Positions 10,845 through 23,839 of a stretch of DNA of 64,000 nucleotides are shown piece by piece (position 1 is the stretch's first letter; the number at the start of each line of letters is the position of its first letter). Both the position numbers and the translations under genes were made by a program. The DNA comes from Symsagittifera roscoffensis (taxonomy: Eukaryota; Xenacoelomorpha; Acoela; Convolutidae): NCBI RefSeq assembly GCF_963678635.1, contig NW_026971577.1, positions 1-64,000 on the forward strand, written 5' to 3'. The notes under the pieces are model-generated. The model was not told where the DNA came from. It did not search any database and was given only the letters and a program-made list of their open reading frames with translations.

Positions 10845-12473
10845 AGGTTTTTGTGGCCCCGCTATATCAGTGACTGTTGACGAGTGGGTTCCGCGGGGGG
10901 CGGATCAGTGGAACGCTTAACGCACTCGCAAAAGGAGCACCCTTCGGGTGCTCTTTTTTGCTCGAAAGTTTTCTGAAACGGTATCTGATGAACTTTGTAA
11001 GGTGTCACAAAAGCAACAACACAAAACATTATGTATGTGATTAGAAAATGTCAAAAAAGATTTCTCATACTTTCAATGACTGAATCTACACCTGATCAGT
11101 CTCTAGAGAACTCTAAACCAAAGTAACTTACGTTTTTCAGTGATTCATGAAGAGGACCGTTCCAACGAAAACAAGTTTTCGGAAACAGTCCCCATGTTTT
11201 TGTTCGAGCCCATTGTCAAGTACGTGAACTTTCAATTGTGAATTATAGCTGAATTGGACTTGGAATTTGTCCCAAAAAGGTTAAGTTTGTCTCAAATTGA
11301 TTAGAAGCAAAAGAAAAAAAAATATTTTTTTTATTTGGAAAAAAAAAGTTGAGTCAGAAACGTGAAAAACCCCTTTTTTCAAGATTCATAAAAAGTAGCT
11401 CCAATTGGCTTAAATCACTAGGCTACAAAATATGAACCTGTTCAGAATGGTTTTCATGAGCAAAGCCGTAAAATATCGAGATTTAGAGAAAAGGCAAAAA
11501 AAACATCTTTTTGGTTAACTCAAAAAGGTAGATAAATCGGGTAAAGTCGTCTTCAAACCTATAGAATCGAAAAGTGATCTATATAGGGTATATATGTAGT
11601 GTCCTTGTTAGGTCGCATGCAAAAAAAATAGAACAGTTTTGTTGGCCACTTCCGACATTAAGACTTTTTTTTCGAAATTTGGCCATTTTTATTTGTAGTT
11701 AAATAGTAGTAAAATAGCCGAGAAAAAAAATTGTAAAAACCAAAATTTTTATCCAATTTTGACGTTTAAATACTCTATACCTACTAAAATGTCTATGGCA
11801 AGCTCAAATAAGCCATCAAAATTCATTTTTTCTCACTTTTTAAAATTTTTGTTTTTTTGATAAACAATGTTGAGTCAGAAACGTGAAAAATCATTTTTTT
11901 TCAAAAAGTCAAAATAAAGTGTTCCAATCAATTTGTTTCACTAAAACACACTTTATGAACCTGTTCAGAATGGGTTTTTGGGTTAAAGCCGAAAATTCAC
12001 CCATTTTGAGAAAAGTGGAAAAAACACCTTTTTAGTTACAAAAAAACCATCATTTTTGTTGCAGTTTTTGAAAAAACTCAAATTTTTGAGAGAAAAATTT
12101 TCTCTCAAACTTTTATATTTGGGCTCCCCAAACAGTCTACTTTCATCCATTCCTTGTCAATATACCCCCTTTTTTGAACCAAAACAGAGTTATTAGGTGA
12201 TTTTTATCAAAAAACGTGTTTTTTACCATTTTTGCCCCCCATTTCCCTCTATAAGTCAACACATAACAAAATTTTGGCAAAACGGGGCAAAAGTGTATCC
12301 TTAGAATTTCAATACGGGGCCGCATGCAAAAAATTAGGGAATTCTGACCTCCAGTTTTCGAGAAAGTGAATTATTCTGCACGAAAGGTAATATAGGTAAA
12401 TGTTCTTTCGAACCGACGGGGCCCCTTCCCCTGTCTCTACTGAACGCCAAAGCCGGACGCGGCGGCCACCTAG
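10845..12473 (+). repeat. Array unit 4, family b (b head, B1 tail)
   Basis: Close copy of the unit at 5972. Hairpin 10935-10953 (TTC loop), palindrome 11154-11191 with GGACCG at the start of the left arm. The head pseudoknot stems CCCCGC/GCGGGG and GTTCC/GGAAC are kept although the loop sequences between them differ. The tail is B1. Confidence 0.8.
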
Positions 12474-14070
12474 TTGTCACTGTGGCCCCGCTATATCAGT
12501 GGCTTTTGACAAGTAGGTTCCGCACGGGGGGGGGTGGAGCAGGGGAACGCTAAACGCACTCGCAAAAAGGAGCACCCTCCGGGTGCTCTTTTTTTGCTCG
12601 AAAGTCTTGAGAAACGATTTGGAACTGTGAGTATTGGAAGCAGTTAAACATAAAACTTTCTGCATCTTTGTTCTCATAGTCACAAGTGGTTTTCGACAGC
12701 TTCTACAAAACAAGTTTGACATGATCTATCTCTAAATTAGCCTAAATAAAGAGATTTTAGTTTTTTCAATGATTCTTGAAGAGGACTGTCTCAACGAAAA
12801 CAAGTTTTCGGAAACAGTCCTGGTGACTTAGTTTTGATCTCATTTTTGGGTCTATTGACTTCCATTTAGGATTAGCAGGCTAACGGAACCTATATTATGT
12901 CCTAAAAAGATTGGGTTTGCTTCAAAAAAATCAAAAGCAAGAGAAAAAAAAACATTTGAAAAATTTTAAAAATTTCAAAAAATTAAAAAATGGGAAAAAT
13001 TGTTCCAAAAAACTTGATTTTTTGTTTTGTCATAAAATATTAAGGAATTGACGTAAAATGAACTTTCAATAGTCCATTTTGACTAGTTTTCACGATTCAA
13101 GCACATTTTAACTTAATAACAACCTTCAAAAACTCACTGGAAAGGTTGTTTTTCGGCAAACGCCCTTTTTGACCACACCTATGAAATCCATAACTTTTTA
13201 TCTAACAAATATAGAGACTTCGGGTTTTTTGTATTGTATTAGGCATCCTCGAGTCTACCTGTCGCGTGCTAAAACGAACAATTTTTTTTTTAATTTATCC
13301 CGCAATTTCGAAATAGGGCGGTTTTTGGCAATTTTTGGTCCTTTTTAGTCAAAAAAGTCAAAATTACAGACATCTGTCAAAAAAACTGTTATCACATGAT
13401 AAAAGCAGCTGGCCACTGCAAATCAAATAATGTCCTGTGTGAGACAAAAATTGCCCTCTAATTGTCCGTGGGGGGAGGAAATTGAAAATTTTTATTTTGG
13501 CGGGAAAATTTGAAATTTTTCAAAAAAACATTTACTCTGCAGACAACAGCCTTAGACTAATGTTGGCATGACACGCATTTTTTGCCTTCATAACAAGGGT
13601 CGATTTCTGCCGGGAACATTGATTTTTCAAAAAAAATACCAAAATTTTTGTTGCATTTTTTCAAAAAAATCAAGTTTTTGACAAAAATCAAAATTCCAAA
13701 TCCTACATATTTAAGCTCCTAAAACAGTCTACTTTCGTCCATTCCCCATCAATATACCCCATTTTCTCAAGCAAAGTTGAGTTATTGATTCATTTTCAAG
13801 GAAAAACGTGATTTTTTAAGTTTTTCACACCCAAAAGCGTCTGACACACCCCGAAGGACCACTTTTTTTTCCCAACAGCCCCCATTTTTGTCAGTTTTGT
13901 ACCAATAGGGGGTTGCATGCCAAAAATTAGCCAATTCTTACCTGCCATTTTCTAGATCTCGTATAATTCTGAGATTTTTAACAATAGGTTAACGTAAAGA
14001 TTTACGAAACGGCCAGGGACCCTACCCTCGGCCTAAATGAATAGAGAAGCCCACGCGGACGCCCACCTAG
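12474..14070 (+). repeat. Array unit 5, family b-prime (b-like head, B3 tail)
   Basis: The head starts TTGTCACTGTGGCCCCGC and keeps the family-b pseudoknot potential. Hairpin 12570-12588 (TCC loop), palindrome 12783-12820. The body is a separate lineage, shared only with the truncated unit at the array start. The tail block B3 has a GGCC/GGCC and GGG/CCC stem around ACCCTA and ends GCCCACCTAG. Shortest complete unit (1597 bp). Confidence 0.8.
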
Positions 14071-15700
14071 GTCAATCCTTTACCTGCGGTGCGTTGGTGT
14101 TTTTGGGTAAGTTTTTGCTGCGCGGACTGGGTGCTATCAGTTTGAGGCATGTGGCACTCTCAAAAAAGAGCACCCTGCGGGTGCTCTCTTTTTGCTCGAA
14201 AAGTAAATCTACCCACTTTTGTAAGTTTCATGACTTGTCTTTTTTATAATTGGTCCAATTAAAAAATTCTTAATTACACTGTCAGACAAACCTAAAACTG
14301 TTGTGTGGCTTGATTGTGTTTACAAGTCACTAGGTGACTTGATCAGTCAATTATCAAATTTATTTAGATTCACGAAATGGACTGTTTCAACGAAAACAAG
14401 TTTTCGTAAACAGTCCAATTTTTTTACTTGAGATCACAAAAGCAAACAGAGAGAAATCAAATTCCTAGGTTATTATAATAGATCCCACTTTATGCTGTTG
14501 CGTTTATTAACTGTTGAAACACAGAACAACGATCTTAAAGGTGTACTAATTTAAAAAAAACACTCAAGAGAAAAACTAAAAAAAATTATCAAAAAAATTT
14601 GCAAAAAATCAAAAAAGTCTCCTCCAATATATCATAAAAAGCTTCATATTAAGGAAAGGATACCTGATGAGCCCAATATGACTCGTTTCAACAGTGTAAG
14701 CCTGTTTCGATATCAAAACAACAAACAAAAGTCGACTAAGTTTGGTGTTTGTTCGACATACACGAATTTTGATTAAAATCAAAAATCCATAACTCCTGAA
14801 CTACTCAGATAATATAGACAATTTTTTTTTGCATCAGAACAGACAAGTCAAGGGTTTTTCAGGTATTTGATAAAATTATCCAGTTAATATATAATTTTTG
14901 GTTAATTTTTGAAAAAAACTTGAAAAATTTGAAAAAACGATTTTTTTTTCACTTATGGCGTTCGAAAAGTGCCTTTTATGATGGAGTAGCGAAAAATTTG
15001 TTCTGAGGCCATAAGTATGGCTCAATGTGGTATATAAAATAGCAAATTGGTTATAATAAAAAAATAAACAAGGACAAGGACTTTTTTGAAAAAATAGAAA
15101 AAATAGTGAAAAAATCAGTTTTTGGCGGGGAAATTCTCAAAAAAATAAAAATCAAGTTTTCTCTTTCATCACTCCTATGAACTAATTCGGCCACGACAAC
15201 CATTTTTTGTCATCAGTAAAATTGTCGAAAAACGACTGGAACATAGACTTATCTGAAATTTGACAAAAAAAAATTCTAAAAAATGTCAAAAATCTCAAAA
15301 ATTTGTTTTTCACAAAATTCCTTTCATAACGCCATTCAGACACTCAAACAGTGCCCATTCATTCGCTTGACCACAGTTTACCTCAATTTCTTGCACAAAA
15401 CAAAGCTAACTAGTCGTTTTTAGAAAAAAAACGTGATTTTTCCCATTTTTGCCCCCCATTTCCCCCTGGAAGTCAACACATAACATTTTTTCGGAAAAAA
15501 GAAAAAGAATCGTATCCTTAGAATTTCGAGTTAGGGCCGCATGCAAAAAATAAAAAAAATCTGACGGACAGTTTTCGAGAAAGTAGATTATTTTTTCAAG
15601 TCCGTAATACTATGTATCTGGGGTGAGGTTCAGAGACCGGACGGGGCCCCTTCCCCTGTCCTCCTTGCTCTGAGACGCCGGAAAGCGGACGGCCACCTAG
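14071..15700 (+). repeat. Array unit 6, family c (c head, B4 tail)
   Basis: The head starts GTCAATCCTTTACCTGCGG. Hairpin 14168-14186, palindrome 14379-14416 with one G-to-T change in the right arm (TTTTCGTAAAC). The body is distantly related to family a (TTATGGCGTTCG box). The tail B4 resembles B1 in its stem (GACGGGGCCCC and CCCCTGTC) but differs downstream, ending GCGGACGGCCACCTAG. Confidence 0.8.
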
Positions 15701-17326
15701 GGGGCAGGGTTGTGTGGTTTTTTATTGTTTCAAGGTATTTGCATTGCGGGTAGGCGAAAAGGAACAGCGCTCAACGCACTCGCAGAAAGAGCACCCTGCG
15801 GGTGCTCTTTTTGCTCGAAAACTAAGTCAAATTAAATCTTTTAATTTACATAATTTGTCCTAATTTCAATTTTTTTTACTAGTTGTTCACAGATAAACTC
15901 CCATGATACCTCAAATTGTATTCCTGTCAGGGCATTTTTTAAAAGTCACTCTCTGGCTTGATCAATTAACTACCAAATACAGTTTGATTTACGAAATGGA
16001 CTGTTTCAACGAAAACAAGTTTTCGGAAACAGTCCAAATTTGTAATTATGATCCCAAATAAAAACAAAGAGAAATCTAATGCATTGGCTAAACTAACACA
16101 ACCCAGCCCTTGTCTTTTTATTTGTCGACTGTTCAAACACATAACAACAATGTTAAAAACTAAGTTATTAAAATTAAAACAAAACAAATAATCGAGAAAG
16201 AAATGAAAGTTTATCATAAAAGTATGCAAAAATTCGATTAGTTATTTTTTGCTTTGTCATGAAAACCTCAGTTTCAACAAAATGATACTTGAGAGTCCAG
16301 TTTTGACGCGTTACTACAGCTCAGGTACGTTTTGAATTCGCAACCCAAAATGATCGATTAACTTTGATGTTTGTTTTACAAACATGGTTTTTTTTACCAC
16401 AATCAAATTTCATAACTTTTGAACCACTCGAGTAAAACAGATGAAATTTTTTGCATCAGAACTAATTTATCAAGGGTTTTTGACGTATATAATAAATGTA
16501 TCCAGTTATTTAGTTTTTTTTTGGAAAATTTTTGAAAAAAATTAAAAATTTTGAAAAATTAATTTTTTTTTCAGATTTGGCGTTCAAAAAGTGCCTCCTA
16601 TGATGGGCCAGCAAAAAATTTGTTTTGAGGCCATAAGTTTGTCTCATTAGAGTATACAAACTTGGCAAAATGTTTATAATAAAAAAGTTTAGAGGAACAG
16701 TGATTTTTTGAAAAAAAGAGAAAAAAACGTGAAAAAATCAGTTTTTGGCGGGAAAATTCTCAAAAAATCAAAAATCAAGTTTTCTCTCTACTTACTCCAA
16801 TAAATTAATTCGGCCACGACAATCATTTTTTGTGACCAGTAAAAATGTCGAAAAACGACCGCAACATTGACTTTTTTGAAATTTGACAAAAAACTTCAAA
16901 AAAACCGCAAAAAAACATCTAAAATCTCGAAAAAATTGCATAAAAAATTTTGCCAAAAAATACACCATTCGACTCCCTCAACTGTGCTAGTGTCCAAAAA
17001 AAACATCACTTTTTGGCATTTTCTCAACTAAAATTGAGTTTTTGGGGCATTTTTGAAAAAAATCGTGATTTCGACCAAAAAAAACGCCCCTTTTTCCCCA
17101 AAAAGTGCAACTCATAACATTATTTCGGAAAAACGCCTTCCCAAGTTATATCTTAGAATTTTGTCCTCTACCTACATGCAAAGTTTGAAGAAATTCTATA
17201 CTGCCGTTTTCGAGAACTTGAATAATTTTTTTATTTTCCTAATTAGGTATTTTTTCTAGTTGACCGGCAAGGAAACCCTACCCTTGCCTAAAGGATTCAC
17301 AAAGCCGGACCGCGACGACCACCTAG
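15701..17326 (+). repeat. Array unit 7, family a, diverged copy (a head, B2 tail)
   Basis: Hairpin 15789-15807, palindrome 15998-16035 (perfect). Its body resembles the diverged unit at 7603 more than the homogeneous family-a copies. As in that unit, the final 280 bp look identical to the other family-a tails, suggesting conversion or constraint at the 3' end. Confidence 0.8.
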
Positions 17327-18966
17327 ATAGGTCAGTGACCTGCGGTGCATGGGTGTTAAGGGCTTGATTCGTCAGCAATGGCCTGGGGGCCATTAGCTTC
17401 AAGGCATGTGGCACTCGCAGAAAAAGAGCACCCGAAGGGTGCTCTTTTTCTGCTCTAATGTTTTGTGAAACGGTATCTGATGAACTTTGTAGGGTGTCAC
17501 AAAAGCAACGTGACAAAACTTTCTGTATGTGATCAGTAATGGTCAAAAAAGATTTATGACACTTTCAATGACTGAAGCTACACCTGTTGAGTCTCTAGAT
17601 TACTCTAAAACAAAGTTAATTACGTTTTTCAGTGACTCATGAAGAGGACTGTTTCAACGAAAACAAGTTTTCGGAAACAGTCCTAAAATCTTTTTTTGAG
17701 CTCATTTTCAAGTAAATGGACTTTCAATTGTGACTAATAGCTGAATTGGACTTGGAATTCGTCCCAAACAAGTTAAGTTTGTGTCAATTTGATTAGAAAC
17801 AATAGAAAAGAAAACAATTTTTTTTGTTGATAAAAAATAGTTGAGTCAGAAACGTTAAAAATCCCTTTTTGTCAAAAAGTCATCAAAAGTAGATCCATTT
17901 GGGTTAATTTACTAGGCTACAAAATTTGAACCTGTTCAGAATGGTTTTCATGACCAAAGCCGTAAAATTTCCATATTTCGAGAAAAGGCAAAAAAACACC
18001 TTTTTGGTTAACTGAAAAAGGTAGATAAATCGGTTAAAGTCGTCTTCAAACCTAGAGGACCGAAAACTGATCTAATTGAAGTATATATGTAGTGTCCCCT
18101 GTGAGTTCACATGCAAAAAATTGAAACACTTGTGGTGGCCACTTCAGAAAACAAGACTTTTTTTTCGGAATTTGGCCATTTTTATTTGTAGTAAAGTAGT
18201 AGTAAGTTACCAGAGAAAAAAAAGTTGTAAAAACCAAAATTTTTATTCAATTTTGACAATTAAATACTCTATACCTACTAAAATGACTATGGCAAGCTCA
18301 AATATGCCATCAAAACTCATTTTTTCTCATTTTTTAAAATTTTTATTTTTTTTGATCTAAAATGTTGAGTCAGAAACGTGAAAAATCAGTTTTTTTCAAA
18401 AAGTCAAAAAAAGTTGTGCCAATCAAATTGTTTCACTAAAGCACACTTTATGAACCTGTTCAGAATGGTTTTCATGTTTAAAGCCAAACTTTTACCCATT
18501 TTGAGAAAAGTGGAAAAAACACTTTTTTAGTTACAAAAAAACCATCAATTTTGTTGCAGTTTTGGAAAAAACTCGAATTTTTGAGAAAAAACAATTTTCC
18601 CAAACCTACACAATTGGGCTCACAAAACAGTCTTCTTCCATCCATTCTTCATCAAAGTACCCCAATTTGTTAACCAAAATAGAGTAACTGAGCCATTTTT
18701 ACCAAAAAACGTGGTTTTTCCCTGTTTTTCCCCATTTTTCCCACTATAAGTCAACGCATAACAAAATTTTGGGAAAACGGAGCAAAAGTGTATCCTTAGA
18801 ATTGCATTTTAGGCCCGCATGCCAATTTTTATCGAATTCTATCCCGACAATTTTGAGATCAGCACTTTTTCCGAGCAAATAGTCATACCGTTATAATTCT
18901 TTGGCCGTTCGGGGCCCCTACCCCAAACTCACTAAACAAAGACGCCGAAGGCGGACGGCCACCTAG
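17327..18966 (+). repeat. Array unit 8, family d, mosaic (d head, b-like body, B5 tail)
   Basis: The head starts ATAGGTCAGTGACCTGCGG. The ACCTGCGG and GCATGTGGCACTC parts are shared with family c. It contains a strong extra hairpin, AATGGCC and GGCCATT around TGGG, near 17376. Hairpin 17426-17444 has a GAA loop, and the palindrome is at 17646-17683. The body around GAGTCAGAAACG and GAACCTGTTCAGAATGG is family-b-like. The tail B5 has a GTT-GGGG/CCCC-AAC stem. This is the clearest head/body/tail shuffle in the array. Confidence 0.8.
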
Positions 18967-20592
18967 GGGGCAGGGTTGTGTGGTATATTCTCTACTTTAG
19001 TTATTTGCATCGCGTGGGGAAGAATACGAACAGCGCTCAACGCACTCGCAGAAAGAGCACCCTGCGGGTGCTCTTTTTGCTCGAGAATTGTAAGTCGATT
19101 TAAATCTTACATATTTCGTCCGAAATTTAACTTTTTTTCTAGTTGTTCTCAGTTAAACTCCCATGATACCTCAAATTGTATTCCTGGAAGGGCATTTTTA
19201 TAAGTCACTCTGTGGCTCGATCAATTAACTACCAAATACGTTTTGATTTACGAAATGGACTGTTTCAACGAAAACAAGTTTTCGGAAACAGTCCAAATTT
19301 TAAATTATGATCCCAAATACAAACAAAGAGAAATCTAATGTGTTGGTTAAACTTACAGAGCCCAGCCCATGTCTTTGTGTTTATTGACTGTTCAAACACA
19401 TAACAACTATGTTAAAAACAATATTATTAAAATAAAAACAAAACAAATAATCGAGAAAGAAATTTAAGTTTATCAAAAAAATATGCAAAAAAAAATCACT
19501 TATTTCTTTTTTTAAGTATCACAAAAACCTCAGTTTGAAAAAGATGATACCTGAGAGGCCCGTTTTGACGCGTTACTACAGTTTAGGCACGTTTTGACTT
19601 CGCAACTCACAATGATCGATTAACTTTTACGTTTGTTTTACAAACACGCTTTTTTTTTACCACAATCAAAATTTCATTACTTCTAAACCTCTTGAACAAA
19701 TTGATGAAAATTTTTGCATCAAAACTAACTTGTCAAGGGTTTTTGAGGTATATAAAAATTGTCTCCAGTTAAATAATGATTTTTTGGCTAATTTTTGAAA
19801 AAAAATTAAAAAATTTGACAAAAAAAAACTTTTTTTTTCAGATTTGGCGATCAAAAAGTGCCTTCTATGATGGACCAGCAAAAAATTTGTTTTTAGGTCA
19901 TAAGTTTGGCTCACTAGGGTATACAAACTGGCAAAATGTTTATAATAAAAAAGTTTAGAAGAACAGTGATTTTTTGAAAAAAAAAGAAAAAAACGTAAAA
20001 AAATCAGTTTTTGGCGGGAAAATTCTCAAAAAATCAAAAATCAAGTTTTCTCTCTCTTTACTCCAATAAATTGATTCGGCCACGATAATCATTTTTTGTG
20101 ATCAGTAAAAATGTCGAAAAACGACCGGAACATTGACTTTTTTGAAATTTGACAAAAAACTTCAAAAAAACCGCAAAAAAACATCAAAAATCTCGAAAAA
20201 ATTGCTGAAAAAATTTTGGCAAACAATACACCATTCGATTCCCTTAACTGTGCTTGTGTCCAAAAAAAACATCAGTTTTTCGCATTTTCTCAACCAAAAT
20301 TGATTTATTGGGGCATTTTTGAAAAAAATCGTGATTTTGACCAAAAAAAACGCCCCTTTTTCCCCAAAAAGTGCAACTCATAACATTATTTCGGAAAAAC
20401 GCCTTCCCAAGTTATATCTTAGAATTTTGTCCTCTACCTACATGCAAAGTTTGAAGAAATTCTATACTGCCGTTTTCGAGAACTTGAATAATTTTTTTAT
20501 TTTCCTAATTAGGTATTTTTTCTAGTTGACCGGCAAGGAAACCCTACCCTTGCCTAAAGGATTCACAAAGCCGGACCGCGACGACCACCTAG
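18967..20592 (+). repeat. Array unit 9, family a (a head, B2 tail)
   Basis: Hairpin 19055-19073, palindrome 19257-19294. Nearly identical to the next three units, so this sub-block (18967-25461) was probably made by recent tandem amplification of one unit. Confidence 0.85.
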
Positions 20593-22215
20593 GGGGCAGG
20601 GTTGTGTGGTCTATTCTCGACTTTAGTTACTTGCATTGCGTGGGGAAGAATACGAACAGCGCTCAACGCACTCGCAGAAAGAGCACCCTGCGGGTGCTCT
20701 TTTTGCTCGAGAACTGTAAGTCGATTTAAATCTTACATATTTCGTCCGAAATTTCACTTTTTTTCTAGTTGTTCTCAGTTAAACTCCCATGATACCTCAA
20801 ATTGTATTCCTGGAAGGGCATTTTTATAAGTCACTCTGTGGCTCGATCAATTAACTACCAAATACGTTTTGATTTACGAAATGGACTGTTTCAACGAAAA
20901 CAAGTTTTCGGAAACAGTCCAAATTTTAAATTATGATCCCAAATACAAACAAAGAGAAATCTAATGCGTTGGTTAAACTTACAGAGCCCAGCCCATGTCT
21001 TTGTGTTTATTGACTGTTCAAACACATAAGAACTATGTTAAAAACAATATTATTAAAATAAAAATAAAACAAATAATCGAGAAAGAAATTTAAGTTTATC
21101 AAAAAAATATGCAAAAAAAATCACTTATTTCTTTTTTTAAGAATCACAAAAACCTCAGTTTGAAAAAGATGATACCTGAGAGGCCCGTTTTGACGCGTTA
21201 CTACAGTTTAGGCACGCTTTGACTTCGCAACTCACAATGATCGATTAACTTTTACGTTTGTTTTACAAACACGCTTTTTTTTACCACAATCAAAATTTCA
21301 TTACTTCTAAACCTCTTGAACAAATTGATGAAAATTTTTGCATCAAAACTAACTTGTCAAGGGTTTTTGAGGTATATAAAAATTGTCTCCAGTTAAATAA
21401 TGATTTTTTGGCTAATTTTTGAAAAAAAATTAAAAAATTTGACAAAAAAAAATTTTTTTTTCAGATTTGGCGATCAAAAAGTGCCTTCTATGATGGACCA
21501 GCAAAAAATTTGATTTTAGGTCATAAGTTTGGCTCACTGGGGTATACAAACTGGCAAAATGTTTATAATAAAAAAGTTTAGAAGAACAGTGATTTTTTGA
21601 AAAAAAAAGAAAAAAACGTAAAAAAATCAGTTTTTGGCGGGAAAATTCTCAAAAAATCAAAAATCAAGTTTTCTCTCTCTTTACTCCAATAAATTAATTC
21701 GGCCACGACAATCATTTTTTGTGATCAGTAAAAATGTCGAAAAACGACCGGAACATTGACTTTTTTGAAATTTGACAAAAAACTTCAAAAAAACCGCAAA
21801 AAAACATCAAAAATCTCGAAAAAATTGCTGAAAAAATTTTGGCAAACAATACACCATTCGATTCCCTTAACTGTGCTTGTGTCCAAAAAAAACATCACTT
21901 TTTCGCATTTTCTCAACCAAATTTGATTTATTGGGGCATTTTTGAAAAAAATCGTGATTTTGACCAAAAAAAACGCCCCTTTTTCCCCAAAAAGTGCAAC
22001 TCATAACATTATTTCGGAAAAACGCCTTCCCAAGTTATATCTTAGAATTTTGTCCTCTACCTACATGCAAAGTTTGAAGAAATTCTATACTGCCGTTTTC
22101 GAGAACTTGAATAATTTTTTTATTTTCCTAATTAGGTATTTTTTCTAGTTGACCGGCAAGGAAACCCTACCCTTGCCTAAAGGATTCACAAAGCCGGACC
22201 GCGACGACCACCTAG
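20593..22215 (+). repeat. Array unit 10, family a (a head, B2 tail)
   Basis: Hairpin 20681-20699, palindrome 20883-20920. The head has the TCTATTCTCGAC variant seen at 7603 and 9221, whereas its neighbours carry TATATTCTCTAC. Small variants are therefore interleaved rather than sorted along the array. Confidence 0.85.
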
Positions 22216-23839
22216 GGGGCAGGGTTGTGTGGTATATTCTCTACTTTAGTTATTTGCATCGCGTGGGGAAGAATACGAACAGCGCTCAACGCACTCGCAG
22301 AAAGAGCACCCTGCGGGTGCTCTTTTTGCTCGAGAACTGTAAGTCGATTTAAATCTTACATATTTCGTCCGAAATTTAACTTTTTTTCTAGTTGTTCTCA
22401 GTTAAACTCCCATGATACCTCAAATTATATTCCTGGAAGGGCATTTTTATAAGTCACTCTGTGGCTCGATCAATTAACTACCAAATACGTTTTGATTTAC
22501 GAAATGGACTGTTTCAACGAAAACAAGTTTTCGGAAACAGTCCAAATTTTAAATTATGATCCCAAATACAAACAAAGAGAAATCTAATGCGTTGGTTAAA
22601 CTTACAGAGCCCAGCCCATGTCTTTGTGTTTATTGACTGTTCAAACACATAACAACTATGTTAAAAACAATATTATTAAAATAAAAACAAAACAAATAAT
22701 CGAGAAAGAAATTTAAGTTTATCAAAAAAATATGCAAAAAAAATCACTTATTTCGTTTTTTAAGTATCACAAAAACCTCAGTTTGAAAAAGATGATACCT
22801 GAGAGGCCCGTTTTGACGCGTTACTACAGTTTAGGCACGTTTTGACTTCGCAACTCACAATGATCGATTAACTTTTACGTTTGTTTTACAAACACGCTTT
22901 TTTTTACCACAATCAAAATTTCATTACTTCTAAACCTCTTGAATAAATTGATGAAAATTTTTGCATCAAAACTAACTTGTCAAGGGTTTTTGAGGTATAT
23001 AAAAATTGTCTCCATTTAAATAATGATTTTTTGGCTAATTTTTGAAAAAAAATTAAAAAGTTTGACAAAAAAAATTTTTTTTTTTCAGATTTGGCGATCA
23101 AAAAGTGCCTTCTATGATGGACCAGCAAAAAATTTGTTTTTAGGTCATAAGTTTGGCTCACTAGGGTATACAAACTGGCAAAATGTTTATAATAAAAAAG
23201 TTTAGGAGAACAGTGATTTTTTGAAAAAAAAAGAAAAAAACGTAAAAAAATCAGTTTTTGGCGGGAAAATTCTCAAAAAATCAAAAATCAAGTTTTCTCT
23301 CTCTTTACTCCAAGAAATTAATTCGGCCACGACAATCATTTTTTGTGATCAGTAAAAATGTCGAAAAACGACGGGAACATTGACTTTTTTGAAATTTGAC
23401 AAAAAACTTCAAAAAAACCGCAAAAAAACATCAAAAATCTCGAAAAAATTGCTGAAAAAATTTTGGCAAACAATACACCATTCGATTCCCTTAACTGTGC
23501 TTGTGTCCAAAAAAAACATCACTTTTTCGCATTTTCCCAACCAAAATTGATTTATTGGGGCATTTTTGAAAAAAATCGTGATTTTGACCAAAAAAAACGC
23601 CCCTTTTTCTCCAAAAAGTGCAACTCATAACATTATTTCGGAAAAACGCCTTCCCAAGTTATATCTTAGAATTTTGTCCTCTACCTACATGCAAAGTTTG
23701 AAGAAATTCTATACTGCCGTTTTCGAGAACTTGAATAATTTTTTTATTTTCCTAATTAGGTATTTTTTCTAGTTGACCGGCAAGGAAACCCTACCCTTGC
23801 CTAAAGGATTCACAAAGCCGGACCGCGACGACCACCTAG
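22216..23839 (+). repeat. Array unit 11, family a (a head, B2 tail)
   Basis: Hairpin 22304-22322, palindrome 22506-22543. Only scattered substitutions separate it from the flanking units. Confidence 0.85.

Noticed and set aside
14664-14670. CTGATGA resembling a hammerhead ribozyme core
   Set aside because: No GAAA strand and no flanking stems at the needed positions. The homologous place in other units lacks the motif.
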